Below are positions 56,150-64,000 of a DNA stretch of 64,000 bases, one piece after another (the stretch's first letter is position 1; each line of letters opens with the position of its first letter). Origin of the DNA: Opacimonas sp014872805 (GTDB taxonomy: Bacteria > Pseudomonadota > Gammaproteobacteria > Enterobacterales > Alteromonadaceae); contig WKFN01000010.1 of assembly GCA_014872805.1 (NCBI GenBank), positions 1 through 64,000 on the forward strand, read 5' to 3'. The notes under the pieces are model-generated. The model had not been told where the DNA came from. It did not search any database and saw only the letters and a program-made list of their open reading frames with translations. Both the position numbers and the translations under genes were made by a program.

Positions 56150-56476
56150 ATGAGCGACAAAATTATCACATTGTCTGATGATAAGTTCGAAGCAGATGTT
56201 ATTAATGCTGAAGGCCCAGTCCTAGTTGATTTTTGGGCTGAATGGTGTGGCCCATGTAAAATGATTGCCCCTATTTTATCTGAAATTGCTGAAAGTTACG
56301 ACGGTAAAGTCACAGTCGCTAAACTCAATGTCGATGAAAACAGTGAAACACCACCTAAATATGGTATTCGCGGTATCCCAACCTTGTTGTTATTTAAAGG
56401 CGGTAGCGTTGCAGGAACCAAAGTTGGCGCATTATCTAAAACTCAACTAGAAGAATTTTTAGCAGAACATATTTAA
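56150..56476 (+). CDS. trxA: Thioredoxin 1
   Basis: Small dithiol oxidoreductase (108 aa) with active-site WCGPC (C33, C36) and the cis-proline loop GIPTLLLF. I chose ATG 56150, preceded by GGAG 6-9 nt upstream. A TTG at 56138 would be inside the ribosome-site region. It ends before a strong terminator upstream of rho. Confidence 0.97.
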   Translation: MSDKIITLSDDKFEADVINAEGPVLVDFWAEWCGPCKMIAPILSEIAESYDGKVTVAKLNVDENSETPPKYGIRGIPTLLLFKGGSVAGTKVGALSKTQLEEFLAEHI

Positions 56477-56501
56477 TGTTTTAATTCTGCAAAGTTCAGT
56501 G

Positions 56502-56530
56502 AAACCCCTCGTGCATCGAGGGGTTTTGCA
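56502..56530 (+). terminator. Rho-independent terminator of trxA
   Basis: A 10-bp perfect stem AAACCCCTCG/CGAGGGGTTT with a 5-nt loop, followed by T, 25 bp past trxA. Confidence 0.85.
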
Positions 56531-56702
56531 TTTCTGTTACAAAATACTTGTACACACATAAATTAAGTGTTAAGTTTATTTTCATAACTCAAGCAAGAGT
56601 TACACAGTTACATCCTTCAACGCCTGTACTGTGCTATTCCCTGTTCTTAACCATAAATACTTTCAAGCTTATTAGCTAACCTACTTGCAGACCTATTCAA
56701 CT

Positions 56703-57968
56703 ATGAATCTTACCGAATTAAAAAATAAACCCATCAGTACCCTTGTTGCCCTTGCCGAAGAAATGGGCATTGAAAACATGGCGCGAGCTCGCAAACAAGA
56801 CATTATCTTTTCAATCCTTAAGACGCATGCTAAAAGCGGAGAAGATATTTTCGGTGATGGGGTATTAGAGATACTGCAAGATGGTTTTGGATTTTTGCGC
56901 TCGGCTGACTCTTCGTATCTAGCAGGTCCTGACGATATTTATGTTTCACCTAGTCAAATTCGTCGTTTTAACTTGCGCACCGGTGATACGATTTCTGGGA
57001 AAATTCGTCCTCCAAAAGACAGTGAGCGTTATTTTGCATTGCTCAAGATTCGCGAAGTCAACTATGACAAGCCTGAAAACTCGCGCAATAAGATCTTGTT
57101 TGAAAACTTGACGCCGCTACATGCTAATGAGCGTTTGACCATGGAGCGTGGTAACGGTAGTACCGAAGACATTACTGCACGTGTACTAGATTTAGCATCG
57201 CCGACCGGTAAAGGTCAACGTGGTCTGATTGTTGCGCCACCTAAAGCGGGTAAAACCCTTTTACTTCAAAATATCGCGCAATCTATTGCAGCTAATCATC
57301 CTGAGTGCACCTTAATGGTGCTATTAATTGATGAGCGTCCGGAAGAAGTCACCGAGATGCAACGTCTGGTACAAGGTGAAGTGGTAGCATCAACGTTTGA
57401 TGAGCCTGCTAATCGTCATGTTCAAGTGGCTGAAATGGTTATTGAGAAAGCCAAGCGCTTAGTAGAGCACAAAAAAGACGTCGTTATTTTGTTAGACTCG
57501 ATAACTCGCCTTGCTCGTGCTTACAACACAGTAATACCTTCATCAGGTAAAGTCTTAACGGGTGGTGTGGATGCAAACGCATTACACAAACCAAAGCGTT
57601 TCTTTGGTGCTGCTCGCAACGTCGAAGAGGGGGGGAGCTTGACTATTATTGCAACGGCATTGATCGATACCGGCTCTAAGATGGATGAAGTGATTTACGA
57701 AGAGTTTAAAGGTACGGGTAATATGGAATTACACCTGAACCGTAAGATCGCTGAGAAGCGAGTCTTCCCGGCAATTGATTTCAACCGTTCTGGTACTCGT
57801 CGTGAAGAACTACTGACCTCTCAGGAAGAACTGCAAAAAATGTGGATTTTGCGAAAAATCGTGCATGAAATGACGGAAATCGATGCGATGGAATTCCTTA
57901 TTGGGCGCTTAGCGATGACCAAAACAAATGATGAGTTTTTTGAGGCCATGAAGCGTCAAAAAGGTTAA
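56703..57968 (+). CDS. rho: Transcription termination factor Rho
   Basis: Hexameric RNA-dependent ATPase/helicase that terminates transcription (421 aa). It has the N-terminal RNA-binding domain (GFGFLRS, PDDIYVSPSQIRRF), Walker A PPKAGKT (179-185) and Walker B VVILLDSITR. It is almost identical to E. coli Rho. I chose ATG 56703 (MNLTELKN) as in the family; an in-frame ATG lies 18 nt upstream. The 170-nt leader is pyrimidine-rich. Confidence 0.97.
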   Translation: MNLTELKNKPISTLVALAEEMGIENMARARKQDIIFSILKTHAKSGEDIFGDGVLEILQDGFGFLRSADSSYLAGPDDIYVSPSQIRRFNLRTGDTISGKIRPPKDSERYFALLKIREVNYDKPENSRNKILFENLTPLHANERLTMERGNGSTEDITARVLDLASPTGKGQRGLIVAPPKAGKTLLLQNIAQSIAANHPECTLMVLLIDERPEEVTEMQRLVQGEVVASTFDEPANRHVQVAEMVIEKAKRLVEHKKDVVILLDSITRLARAYNTVIPSSGKVLTGGVDANALHKPKRFFGAARNVEEGGSLTIIATALIDTGSKMDEVIYEEFKGTGNMELHLNRKIAEKRVFPAIDFNRSGTRREELLTSQEELQKMWILRKIVHEMTEIDAMEFLIGRLAMTKTNDEFFEAMKRQKG

Positions 57969-57995
57969 GTTATTTATTGTATAACCACAAAAACC

Positions 57996-58026
57996 AAAAA
58001 AGCCCTTCACAATGAGGGGCTTTTTA
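57996..58026. terminator. Terminator of rho (bidirectional)
   Basis: AAAAAGCCCTTC/GAGGGGCTTTTT (one wobble) with a 7-nt loop between convergent rho and a LysR gene. Confidence 0.82.
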
Positions 58027-58040
58027 GTTGTCTAAATAAG

Positions 58041-58940
58041 TTAAATTTGAGCGTTTTGCTGTTGTCCGACAATTTGCAGATGAGATTTAAAAGCAGTTAA
58101 TACCCCATTAGATGGGCGACTCATAACTGTAACTGCATGCCAGTGACTGACAAGAGGAAAATCAATGATGTTGAGTTCTTGAACTCGATGTTTGTCAGTT
58201 TGCACAATGGTGTGTTCTGAGAGCACCGAAATACCAATACCAGAATGTACAGCGAGTTGAATCGCTTCATTACTTTCGATAACCAATACATCTTTTAAAA
58301 GGACATTGTTTTGTTCGCAATATCGATTGAACGTGGTAAAGGTATTTGAACCTTCTTCACGCAACAAAAATGTTTGCTCAGCTAATGCTGAAAGGTGGCA
58401 GTGATTAGGGCCACTATATTCTGGCGGTGCAACCACTTTCAACCGGTTTTGCATAAATGGCGTCACCTCAACTTCCAAGTTCTCAGGAACATTGGCAACG
58501 ATGTACAGGTCATCTTGCTGTTCACTCATTCTTGCTTCAATTTGTGATGAATTTCCGACTTTTACTTGAACATAAACGTCAGGATATTCTTTGCAGAAAG
58601 TCTTGAGAATTTGTGGCACAAGGTATTTGGCCGTAGATACCACTGCGACCTTAAAGGTGCCAGCTTTTTGGCCTTTTAATGCATGAATATGGTTCTGTAA
58701 ACTGCGCTGTGATTCCATTACGGAAGTGGCACACTGATAAACCGCACGACCTGCATCGGTAAGCGCGATTGAACCATGGTGAGTCTCGAGTAGTGTTATG
58801 CCATAAATCTCACTAAGTTTCTTCAATTGCAGAGAAACGGTTGGTTGCGATAATGACAGTGCGGTTGATGCAGCGGTAATTGAACCACTTTCAACTACAC
58901 ATTTAAACACTTCGAGTAATCTAAAGGTTATATTATTCAT
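58041..58940 (-). CDS. LysR family transcriptional regulator (CbbR/CysB-like)
   Basis: A regulator of 299 aa. An N-terminal winged HTH (about 1-60, GSITAASTALSLSQPTVSLQLKKL) is followed by a LysR substrate-binding domain with the CbbR-like stretches FKVAVVSTAKYLVPQIL and LREEGSNTFTTFNRYC. I chose ATG 58940 (MNNITFRLLEVF), where the family begins. The target and ligand are unknown. It is divergent from purE and could share that promoter region. Confidence 0.87.
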   Translation of the reverse strand: MNNITFRLLEVFKCVVESGSITAASTALSLSQPTVSLQLKKLSEIYGITLLETHHGSIALTDAGRAVYQCATSVMESQRSLQNHIHALKGQKAGTFKVAVVSTAKYLVPQILKTFCKEYPDVYVQVKVGNSSQIEARMSEQQDDLYIVANVPENLEVEVTPFMQNRLKVVAPPEYSGPNHCHLSALAEQTFLLREEGSNTFTTFNRYCEQNNVLLKDVLVIESNEAIQLAVHSGIGISVLSEHTIVQTDKHRVQELNIIDFPLVSHWHAVTVMSRPSNGVLTAFKSHLQIVGQQQNAQI

Positions 58941-59125
58941 ATGATTTATTATTATTGCAACCATCATAAAAGTAAACAGTATATTTCTTAAACACCCCTC
59001 TTTTTTTAATCAAATTGGGATTTTTCGTGACAAATATTTCAATTCCCTCTTTATTCTTGATAAAATATCGTGCTTTCAAACATTGCCATTGTTGCGTTCA
59101 GTGGTAACTCAATAAGAGATAAGAT

Positions 59126-59611
59126 ATGGCACAAGTTGCTATTGTTATGGGTTCTACTTCAGATTGGCCCACCATGCAGAAAGCTGCAGAAATGCTCGAG
59201 TCCTTTGGCGTATCCTATAAAGCACAAGTGGTTTCGGCACATCGCACCCCTGAATTATTAACTGAATTTGCTAAAACCGCAGAAGCGGAAGGTTATCAAG
59301 TCATCATTGCTGGTGCGGGCGGCGCTGCACACTTACCTGGGATGATCGCAGCACACACGCATCTTCCAGTGTTCGGTTGCCCTGTACGTTCTAGCCAATT
59401 AAATGGTGTGGATTCTTTACTCTCAATTGTACAGATGCCCAAAGGCGTTGCCGTAGGTACCCTTGCGATTGGTGATGCCGGCGCGGCTAATGCCGGATTA
59501 CTCGCAGCGCAAGTCATTGCATTGAACAACACCGCAGTAAGACAAGCCATTATTGACTTTAGACAGCAACAAACCGAGACCGTACTCGCCAACGGGCAAC
59601 TGGAGCTATAA
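59126..59611 (+). CDS. purE: 5-(carboxyamino)imidazole ribonucleotide mutase
   Basis: Class I PurE (161 aa) converts N5-CAIR to CAIR in purine synthesis. It shows the signature MGSTSDWPTMQKA, the SAHRTP active-site His and GAGGAAHLPGMIA. It is followed after 4 bp by purK, the usual two-gene operon. Confidence 0.97.
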   Translation: MAQVAIVMGSTSDWPTMQKAAEMLESFGVSYKAQVVSAHRTPELLTEFAKTAEAEGYQVIIAGAGGAAHLPGMIAAHTHLPVFGCPVRSSQLNGVDSLLSIVQMPKGVAVGTLAIGDAGAANAGLLAAQVIALNNTAVRQAIIDFRQQQTETVLANGQLEL

Positions 59612-59615
59612 CAGC

Positions 59616-60755
59616 ATGCAAGTTCTAGTATACGGCTCAGGTCAATTGGCGCGGATGATGTATCTTGCCGGTGCGCCTTTATCAATAGATGTCAAGGCCG
59701 TAGATGTCGCGACTAAAGCGGTTGTCCACCCAGTCAGTAAGGCCGTGTTGAGCACTGATTTAGAGCAATGTATTGCCGATGCGGATGTGTTGACGGTTGA
59801 ATTCGAACATGTGCCAGAAGATTTGTTAGTGCAAGCCAGTGCATCTGGGAAGCTTGCTCCGAATATGCCTGCTATTTTGATCGGCGCTGACCGAGTCAGA
59901 GAAAAAGCACTGCTCGACAAATTAAATATTCCGAACTGCAATTATGAAGTCATCACAGATGTAAAACAGCTTGATGGAATCGAATCTCGTTTGGGTGAGA
60001 GAATTATTTTTAAAGCCTCACGTGATGGTTATGATGGATATGGACAGTGGCGTGCCAAATCTGCAGCGGATTTGCCATTACTTGCCCCAAAATTTGCTCA
60101 ATTGGATCTACAGTCAGTGCCAATTATTGCGGAACGCATGTCCGATTTTTCTCGTGAACTTTCTTTGATTGGAGCGCGAAACGCCTCTGGTAACGTGGTG
60201 GTCTATCCTTTATCAGAAAACACGCACTACCAAGGCCAGTTACACCTATCCGTCGCGCCTGCTCCTGAATACACGGATGAGCTTTCTGAACAAGCGCTGT
60301 CTATCTTTACTAAAATTGCCAACGAATTGGATTATGTCGGTGTGCTGGCAGTGGAGTTATTCCAGGAAGAAGACACACTTTTGGTGAATGAACTCGCACC
60401 ACGAGTTCATAATTCAGGGCATTGGTCCATGCATGGAGCGCATACCTGCCAGTTTGAAAATCATTTGCGTGCAGTGTGTAACTTACCACTAGGTTCGACT
60501 CAAGCAAGGGCGATGAGCGCCATGATAAACATCATTGGTTGCGACAATCTTGGTACAGCTGCATTAGAGATGGAAGATGCACATCAGCATTGGTACGGCA
60601 AAGCAGTGCGAGCAAAGCGCAAAATGGGACATATTAATATTAATGCTGATTCGTATGCCGACTTGGGGCAAAAATTACTAAACTTGAACGGTCAGTTTCC
60701 TTCAGAATATTTTCCTGAACTTGGCCCACAGGCTCAATTACTGCTGGTAAAGTAA
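59616..60755 (+). CDS. purK: 5-(carboxyamino)imidazole ribonucleotide synthase
   Basis: ATP-grasp enzyme (379 aa) making N5-CAIR from AIR, bicarbonate and ATP. The N-terminal MQVLVYGSGQLARMM dinucleotide-like loop, the ATP-grasp core (FKASRDGYDGYGQW) and NELAPRVHNSGHW metal segment are typical. I chose ATG 59616, 4 bp after the purE stop. An in-frame start inside purE would add 21 residues. Confidence 0.96.
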   Translation: MQVLVYGSGQLARMMYLAGAPLSIDVKAVDVATKAVVHPVSKAVLSTDLEQCIADADVLTVEFEHVPEDLLVQASASGKLAPNMPAILIGADRVREKALLDKLNIPNCNYEVITDVKQLDGIESRLGERIIFKASRDGYDGYGQWRAKSAADLPLLAPKFAQLDLQSVPIIAERMSDFSRELSLIGARNASGNVVVYPLSENTHYQGQLHLSVAPAPEYTDELSEQALSIFTKIANELDYVGVLAVELFQEEDTLLVNELAPRVHNSGHWSMHGAHTCQFENHLRAVCNLPLGSTQARAMSAMINIIGCDNLGTAALEMEDAHQHWYGKAVRAKRKMGHININADSYADLGQKLLNLNGQFPSEYFPELGPQAQLLLVK

Positions 60756-60807
60756 TGCGATTCATTGAGGTTCGTAAGTTAAGTCTTTCACAAATAAGGG
60801 AAATAAC

Positions 60808-61332
60808 ATGTCAAGATTACTATATTTTATAAGTATACTGTCGGTTGTCACATTGGCAGCCGCCTGTTCCCCTCATCAAGAATCACATTCTCACGCGCAG
60901 CCTTCACCGCAACATCATTCGCATCAAGCAACAGCCGTTGGGGATGTGTCGACACTGCCCGAAGGACTTACGCTCTCTGATGCACGAATTCGAGCCGCAT
61001 TTTCAGGCGCAACAACTGGAGCTGCGTATGTCACTATCAACAATAACACTGAAGATGATGTGCATTTAATTTCAGTATCTGTTAGTGAAGATATCGCAAT
61101 GAAGGTAGAAATCCATGACATGCGTATGGAGGGAGAAATGATGCAGATGTTTGAACTAGAAGACGGAGTCATTATCCCTGCAAAATCTCAACTTCAGCTA
61201 CGTCCAGGTGGAAAACACATCATGTTGATGGGATTAGCAACTGAATTGAGTGAAGGCAAATCGCTTGAAATGACATTGAAGTTTGCACAACATCCAGCTC
61301 AAACAGTTTTGGTTCCAGTAGTGAGAATGTAA
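60808..61332 (+). CDS. PCu(A)C copper chaperone domain protein, exported
   Basis: A periplasmic or lipid-anchored copper-binding protein (174 aa). A signal sequence ends LAAAC, a weak lipobox. It is followed by a His-rich stretch (about 24-45, HQESHSHAQ and HHSHQ) and the PCuAC domain with the Met/His ligands EIHDM, MMQM and KHIMLM. Family members deliver Cu(I) to cytochrome oxidase. No oxidase gene is adjacent. GGG precedes the ATG. Confidence 0.85.
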   Translation: MSRLLYFISILSVVTLAAACSPHQESHSHAQPSPQHHSHQATAVGDVSTLPEGLTLSDARIRAAFSGATTGAAYVTINNNTEDDVHLISVSVSEDIAMKVEIHDMRMEGEMMQMFELEDGVIIPAKSQLQLRPGGKHIMLMGLATELSEGKSLEMTLKFAQHPAQTVLVPVVRM

Positions 61333-61390
61333 ACTCAGACTTATTGAGAAACGTATAAGAATAATACTACTACGATAGGACAGATAAACG

Positions 61391-62443
61391 ATGCGATTCA
61401 TTTATTTTTTGTGTTTATTAATGAGTGGGCTCACAGTGGCTGCACCAGAAGTTACCACAAAAACCATAACTGATGGATTGGAACATCCCTGGGGCGTTGC
61501 GACTTTACCTGATGGACGGTTTTTAGTCACAGAACGTCCAGGTTACATTGCCTTAGTTGATCGAGATGGGGCAAAAACGCGTTTGACAGGTGTGCCTGAG
61601 ATCACTGCAGAGCGCCAAGGTGGCGCATTAGGCATCGCCTTGGATCCCGATTTTGAAAAAAACCAAACGTTTTACGCATGCTTAGTGATTGCGGATGCCT
61701 CGGGCGCGACATCTTCAGAAATACATAAAGGACAGTTAAAGGGAGCACAATGGGTAAATGTGGAACCTATTGTGATTGCACAACCAAAAGATAAGTCTGG
61801 TTTCCATTTTGGTTGTCGACTTGCTTTTGCAGAAGATGACTCTTTGTATGTTGGCTTAGGTGATCGCTGGGTTGGTATGGAAAAAACCCAAGCATTAGAT
61901 AATCATTACGGTAAAGTATTAAGAGTCACAAAAGATGGCAACCCCCATCCGCAGAACCCTTATCTGGATAGTGCTGTGCCTGAAGTATTCTCAATTGGTC
62001 ACCGTAATATCCAGGGTATGGCATGGCACAGTAAGTACTTACAAATGTGGGCTCACGAGCATGGACCGAAAGGCGGAGATGAGATCAATATTTTACGAGC
62101 AGGCGCTAATTATGGCTGGCCAACCATCACCTATGGCGTCAACTATAACGGTACGCCGATTACTGACAAGACCAAGCAAGAAGGTTTAGAGCAGCCCTTA
62201 CATTATTATGTTCCTTCCATTGCTCCAAGTGGAATGGCGTTTTATAAAGATGATTTACTGATGGGCTCTTTAAAGTTTCGCTACCTAAATTATGTCGAAC
62301 TCAAAGACGGTAAGGTGATTGCTGAGCATGAATTACTCAAAGACCTGGACGCTCGTATCCGCGACGTAGTAGTTCATAATGAGCAAGTTTTTGTGGTAAC
62401 TGATGAAGTCAATGGGCGTTTGTTGGAAATAGTCTTTCAATAA
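61391..62443 (+). CDS. PQQ-dependent sugar dehydrogenase, soluble (YliI/Asd-like)
   Basis: A periplasmic beta-propeller enzyme (350 aa) of the soluble glucose dehydrogenase family. A signal peptide (about 1-18) precedes HPWGVATLPDGRFLVTERPG, GIALDPDF, GHRNIQGMAWH and EHGPKGGDEIN, all standard for aldose dehydrogenases that use PQQ and Ca2+. No PQQ-synthesis gene is in the window, so the cofactor would have to be made elsewhere in the genome or taken up. It converges on rluA. Confidence 0.88.
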   Translation: MRFIYFLCLLMSGLTVAAPEVTTKTITDGLEHPWGVATLPDGRFLVTERPGYIALVDRDGAKTRLTGVPEITAERQGGALGIALDPDFEKNQTFYACLVIADASGATSSEIHKGQLKGAQWVNVEPIVIAQPKDKSGFHFGCRLAFAEDDSLYVGLGDRWVGMEKTQALDNHYGKVLRVTKDGNPHPQNPYLDSAVPEVFSIGHRNIQGMAWHSKYLQMWAHEHGPKGGDEINILRAGANYGWPTITYGVNYNGTPITDKTKQEGLEQPLHYYVPSIAPSGMAFYKDDLLMGSLKFRYLNYVELKDGKVIAEHELLKDLDARIRDVVVHNEQVFVVTDEVNGRLLEIVFQ

Positions 62444-62448
62444 GCTTT

Positions 62449-63141
62449 CTAACACACAATTGCTTGAACGCTTGCAGGCTCATCAGCAAAAGAATGTTTG
62501 GATGTGAATTCAAGCCATTCATTCGTTGAAGGGTGTTTAAGCCCTAACTCAGCCGCATGCAGGTGCATTGTTTCAATCCCAATACGGCTGGCTTCAGATG
62601 AATACAGCCTATCGCCCAAAATCGGATGTCCCAAACTGAGCATGTGTACTCGTAACTGATGCGAGCGACCTGTTTTGGGTTCAAGCCGTACTAAACTGGT
62701 TTTATCATCACGACTGATCACACGGTAGTGGGTAAGCGAGGCTTTACCAGTTTGGTAACAAATTTTTTGCTTAGGGCGATTCGGCCAATCCACAATTAAA
62801 GGCGCATCACATACCCCTTCATCTTCAATGGGATGACCTAAAACCCGTGCGTAATATATTTTATGAGTTTGCCTTTCGGCAAACTGTTTACCAAGGTTGG
62901 TACTGGCTGTTTTGTGCATAGCAAGAACCATTAGCCCAGAGGTTGCCATATCCAACCGATGAACGATATACGCTTGCGGGAAGACGGTATTGACACGTTT
63001 TTGGATACTGTCTTGATGTGCATCACCACGCCCACGTACCGATAAAATCCATGCTGGTTTATCAACAACTAATATATCATCGTCTTGATAGATGATCTTC
63101 AGATAGGGCACCATCGGTGGTTGGTAGTTAAAAAAAGCCAT
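62449..63141 (-). CDS. rluA: Ribosomal large subunit/tRNA pseudouridine synthase RluA
   Basis: Dual-specificity pseudouridine synthase for 23S rRNA position 746 and tRNA position 32 (230 aa). The catalytic Asp is D64 in HRLDMATSG (61-69). I chose ATG 63141 (MAFFNYQPP), which places D64 exactly as in E. coli RluA and clears the rapA stop. A longer frame from 63192 overlaps rapA. The rapA-rluA order is conserved. Confidence 0.94.
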   Translation of the reverse strand: MAFFNYQPPMVPYLKIIYQDDDILVVDKPAWILSVRGRGDAHQDSIQKRVNTVFPQAYIVHRLDMATSGLMVLAMHKTASTNLGKQFAERQTHKIYYARVLGHPIEDEGVCDAPLIVDWPNRPKQKICYQTGKASLTHYRVISRDDKTSLVRLEPKTGRSHQLRVHMLSLGHPILGDRLYSSEASRIGIETMHLHAAELGLKHPSTNEWLEFTSKHSFADEPASVQAIVC

Positions 63142-63157
63142 GACAGCAAACTCGTTA

Positions 63158-64000
63158 TTATGGGTTATTGACAAGGACACGTATCGAGTCAAGGTTGACT
63201 GGTGCGTTTTCGATTTGCCAGCATGCCTTGCGCAACTGTGCCTCTAATATACTTATTTCTTCAGGTCTTACGGCGGGGTTGATGTGTTGCAAATAGTGCA
63301 AACGTTCCAGCTCGGTTCCGAGTGTTAATTGCATGTGTTGGAGAGCGTTATTCTTAATGTGTACTGCTTGTTCTGATGCAGTATTTTCGCACGTCCTTAT
63401 GGCTTGTTTAATTTGGTCTGCCAAGGCAGTGATCAGTTTGGCTGCGACGACTTTTTTGACTCTGTGTATCGACTCAACAGTATCATTGAAGATTTGATTC
63501 GCATGATCACAGCTCACAATAAAACTTTGCGGTGTCAAATAGGGGTTGTGCTCAGCTTGAGATGCTGCTTGAATCACGAATTGACATTGCACAATAAACG
63601 CCCCAACCGGTTTATTACTATCTGAGAATAGACCGATGCTGGCTTTCCCTGTGTTATCACTGAGTAATGTAGCCATTAGTTCACGCACGAATGGATGTTC
63701 AAAACTGATAAAATGATAATCTTCTCTAGCGGTGGCTACGCGTCTTGAAAATGTCACCGTCATACCTTCATCCGGCAAGGTTTGTAATGGGTATAACAAA
63801 TCTTCTGTAGGTTGTATGACATAGCTCACGTGGTCATTGATGATAAATTTAAAGCCAACCACATCTGCCATAGAGCTTAAATACTGATAAACCTCTTCAC
63901 CTTCAGCTTCATCATCAAGTGCGGCGATAATGTCTGCATGTTGGTCAAAACCTTTGGCATTGAGTTCGAGTAGTTTGTTTCTGCCTTGCTCTTGTGCCGT
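63158..64000 (-). CDS. rapA: RNA polymerase-associated helicase RapA, C-terminal part (cut by window edge)
   Basis: Only the last about 280 residues are in the window; the 5' part with the SWI2/SNF2 ATPase lies beyond position 64000. The visible protein is the RapA C-terminal region (GRNKLLELNAKGFDQHAD near the edge, then a long helical segment). RapA recycles RNA polymerase after transcription. The frame is open to the right edge, so the internal ATG at 63871 is not the start. It is 16 bp upstream of rluA. Confidence 0.92.
   Translation of the reverse strand, partial: TAQEQGRNKLLELNAKGFDQHADIIAALDDEAEGEEVYQYLSSMADVVGFKFIINDHVSYVIQPTEDLLYPLQTLPDEGMTVTFSRRVATAREDYHFISFEHPFVRELMATLLSDNTGKASIGLFSDSNKPVGAFIVQCQFVIQAASQAEHNPYLTPQSFIVSCDHANQIFNDTVESIHRVKKVVAAKLITALADQIKQAIRTCENTASEQAVHIKNNALQHMQLTLGTELERLHYLQHINPAVRPEEISILEAQLRKACWQIENAPVNLDSIRVLVNNP

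Noticed and set aside
63158..63871. A stand-alone 237-aa protein starting at ATG 63871
   Set aside because: The same frame is open to the window edge and encodes the RapA C-terminal region, so the gene is simply cut by the boundary.

Overview
The window is chromosomal DNA from a marine-type gammaproteobacterium, most likely Alteromonadales (Alteromonadaceae-like). The evidence is the strongly conserved gammaproteobacterial gene order (yadGH-pan-folK-pcnB-gluQ-dksA, rsmD/ftsY-ftsE-ftsX-rpoH, metF/metJ, rpmE/priA-ftsN-hslVU, ubiE-ubiJ-ubiB, tatABC, gppA-rhlB/trxA-rho, rluA-rapA). Marine-style accessory genes support it: a modular GH16 laminarinase with a GlyGly-CTERM-like tail, an NhaD Na+/H+ antiporter, a PLP-type aspartate decarboxylase (PanP) and a GH13 sucrose phosphorylase with its own LacI regulator. 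I see no rRNA, tRNA, CRISPR array, prophage or insertion sequence.

Layout. 1-6.1 kb: a frame-disrupted remnant at the left edge, the laminarinase behind a LacI-type operator, a CNNM/CBS membrane protein, a DoxX protein, an unknown small protein and nhaD. 6.1-15.2 kb: an ABC exporter pair translationally coupled to a TrmB-like methyltransferase, then panP converging on the panC-panB, folK-pcnB and gluQ-dksA genes. 15.5-22.4 kb: pepB-yhgN-DUF416, rsmD, ftsY-ftsE-ftsX and rpoH. 22.4-29.1 kb: fabY(yiiD)-dtd, pip, yihY, metF/metJ sharing met boxes, malic enzyme and rpmE. 29.2-34.0 kb: priA, ftsN and the heat-shock protease hslVU. 34.1-41.0 kb is the main accessory stretch: sucrose phosphorylase tail-to-tail with a LacI regulator, an ApbE flavin transferase broken by deletion and frameshift, and a large exported TolB-propeller/amidohydrolase whose signal peptide is split by a homopolymer frameshift. 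41.0-46.1 kb: gor, a haem-oxygenase-like protein, prlC and a Tag-like glycosylase. 46.1-54.8 kb: ubiquinone genes, an outer-membrane-type barrel, tatABC and hemB. 54.8-64.0 kb: gppA-rhlB, trxA, rho, a LysR regulator, purE-purK, a PCuAC copper chaperone, a soluble PQQ sugar dehydrogenase, rluA and the 3' part of rapA, cut by the right edge.

Most genes are housekeeping. No obviously new multi-gene system is visible. The observations most worth checking are: (i) the poly-A/T frameshift in the amidohydrolase signal peptide; (ii) a 10-bp hairpin burying the hslV Shine-Dalgarno; (iii) the sucrose-phosphorylase/LacI pair with matched operators; (iv) the broken apbE; (v) the laminarinase architecture and operator; (vi) a divergent haem-oxygenase-like protein next to glutathione reductase.
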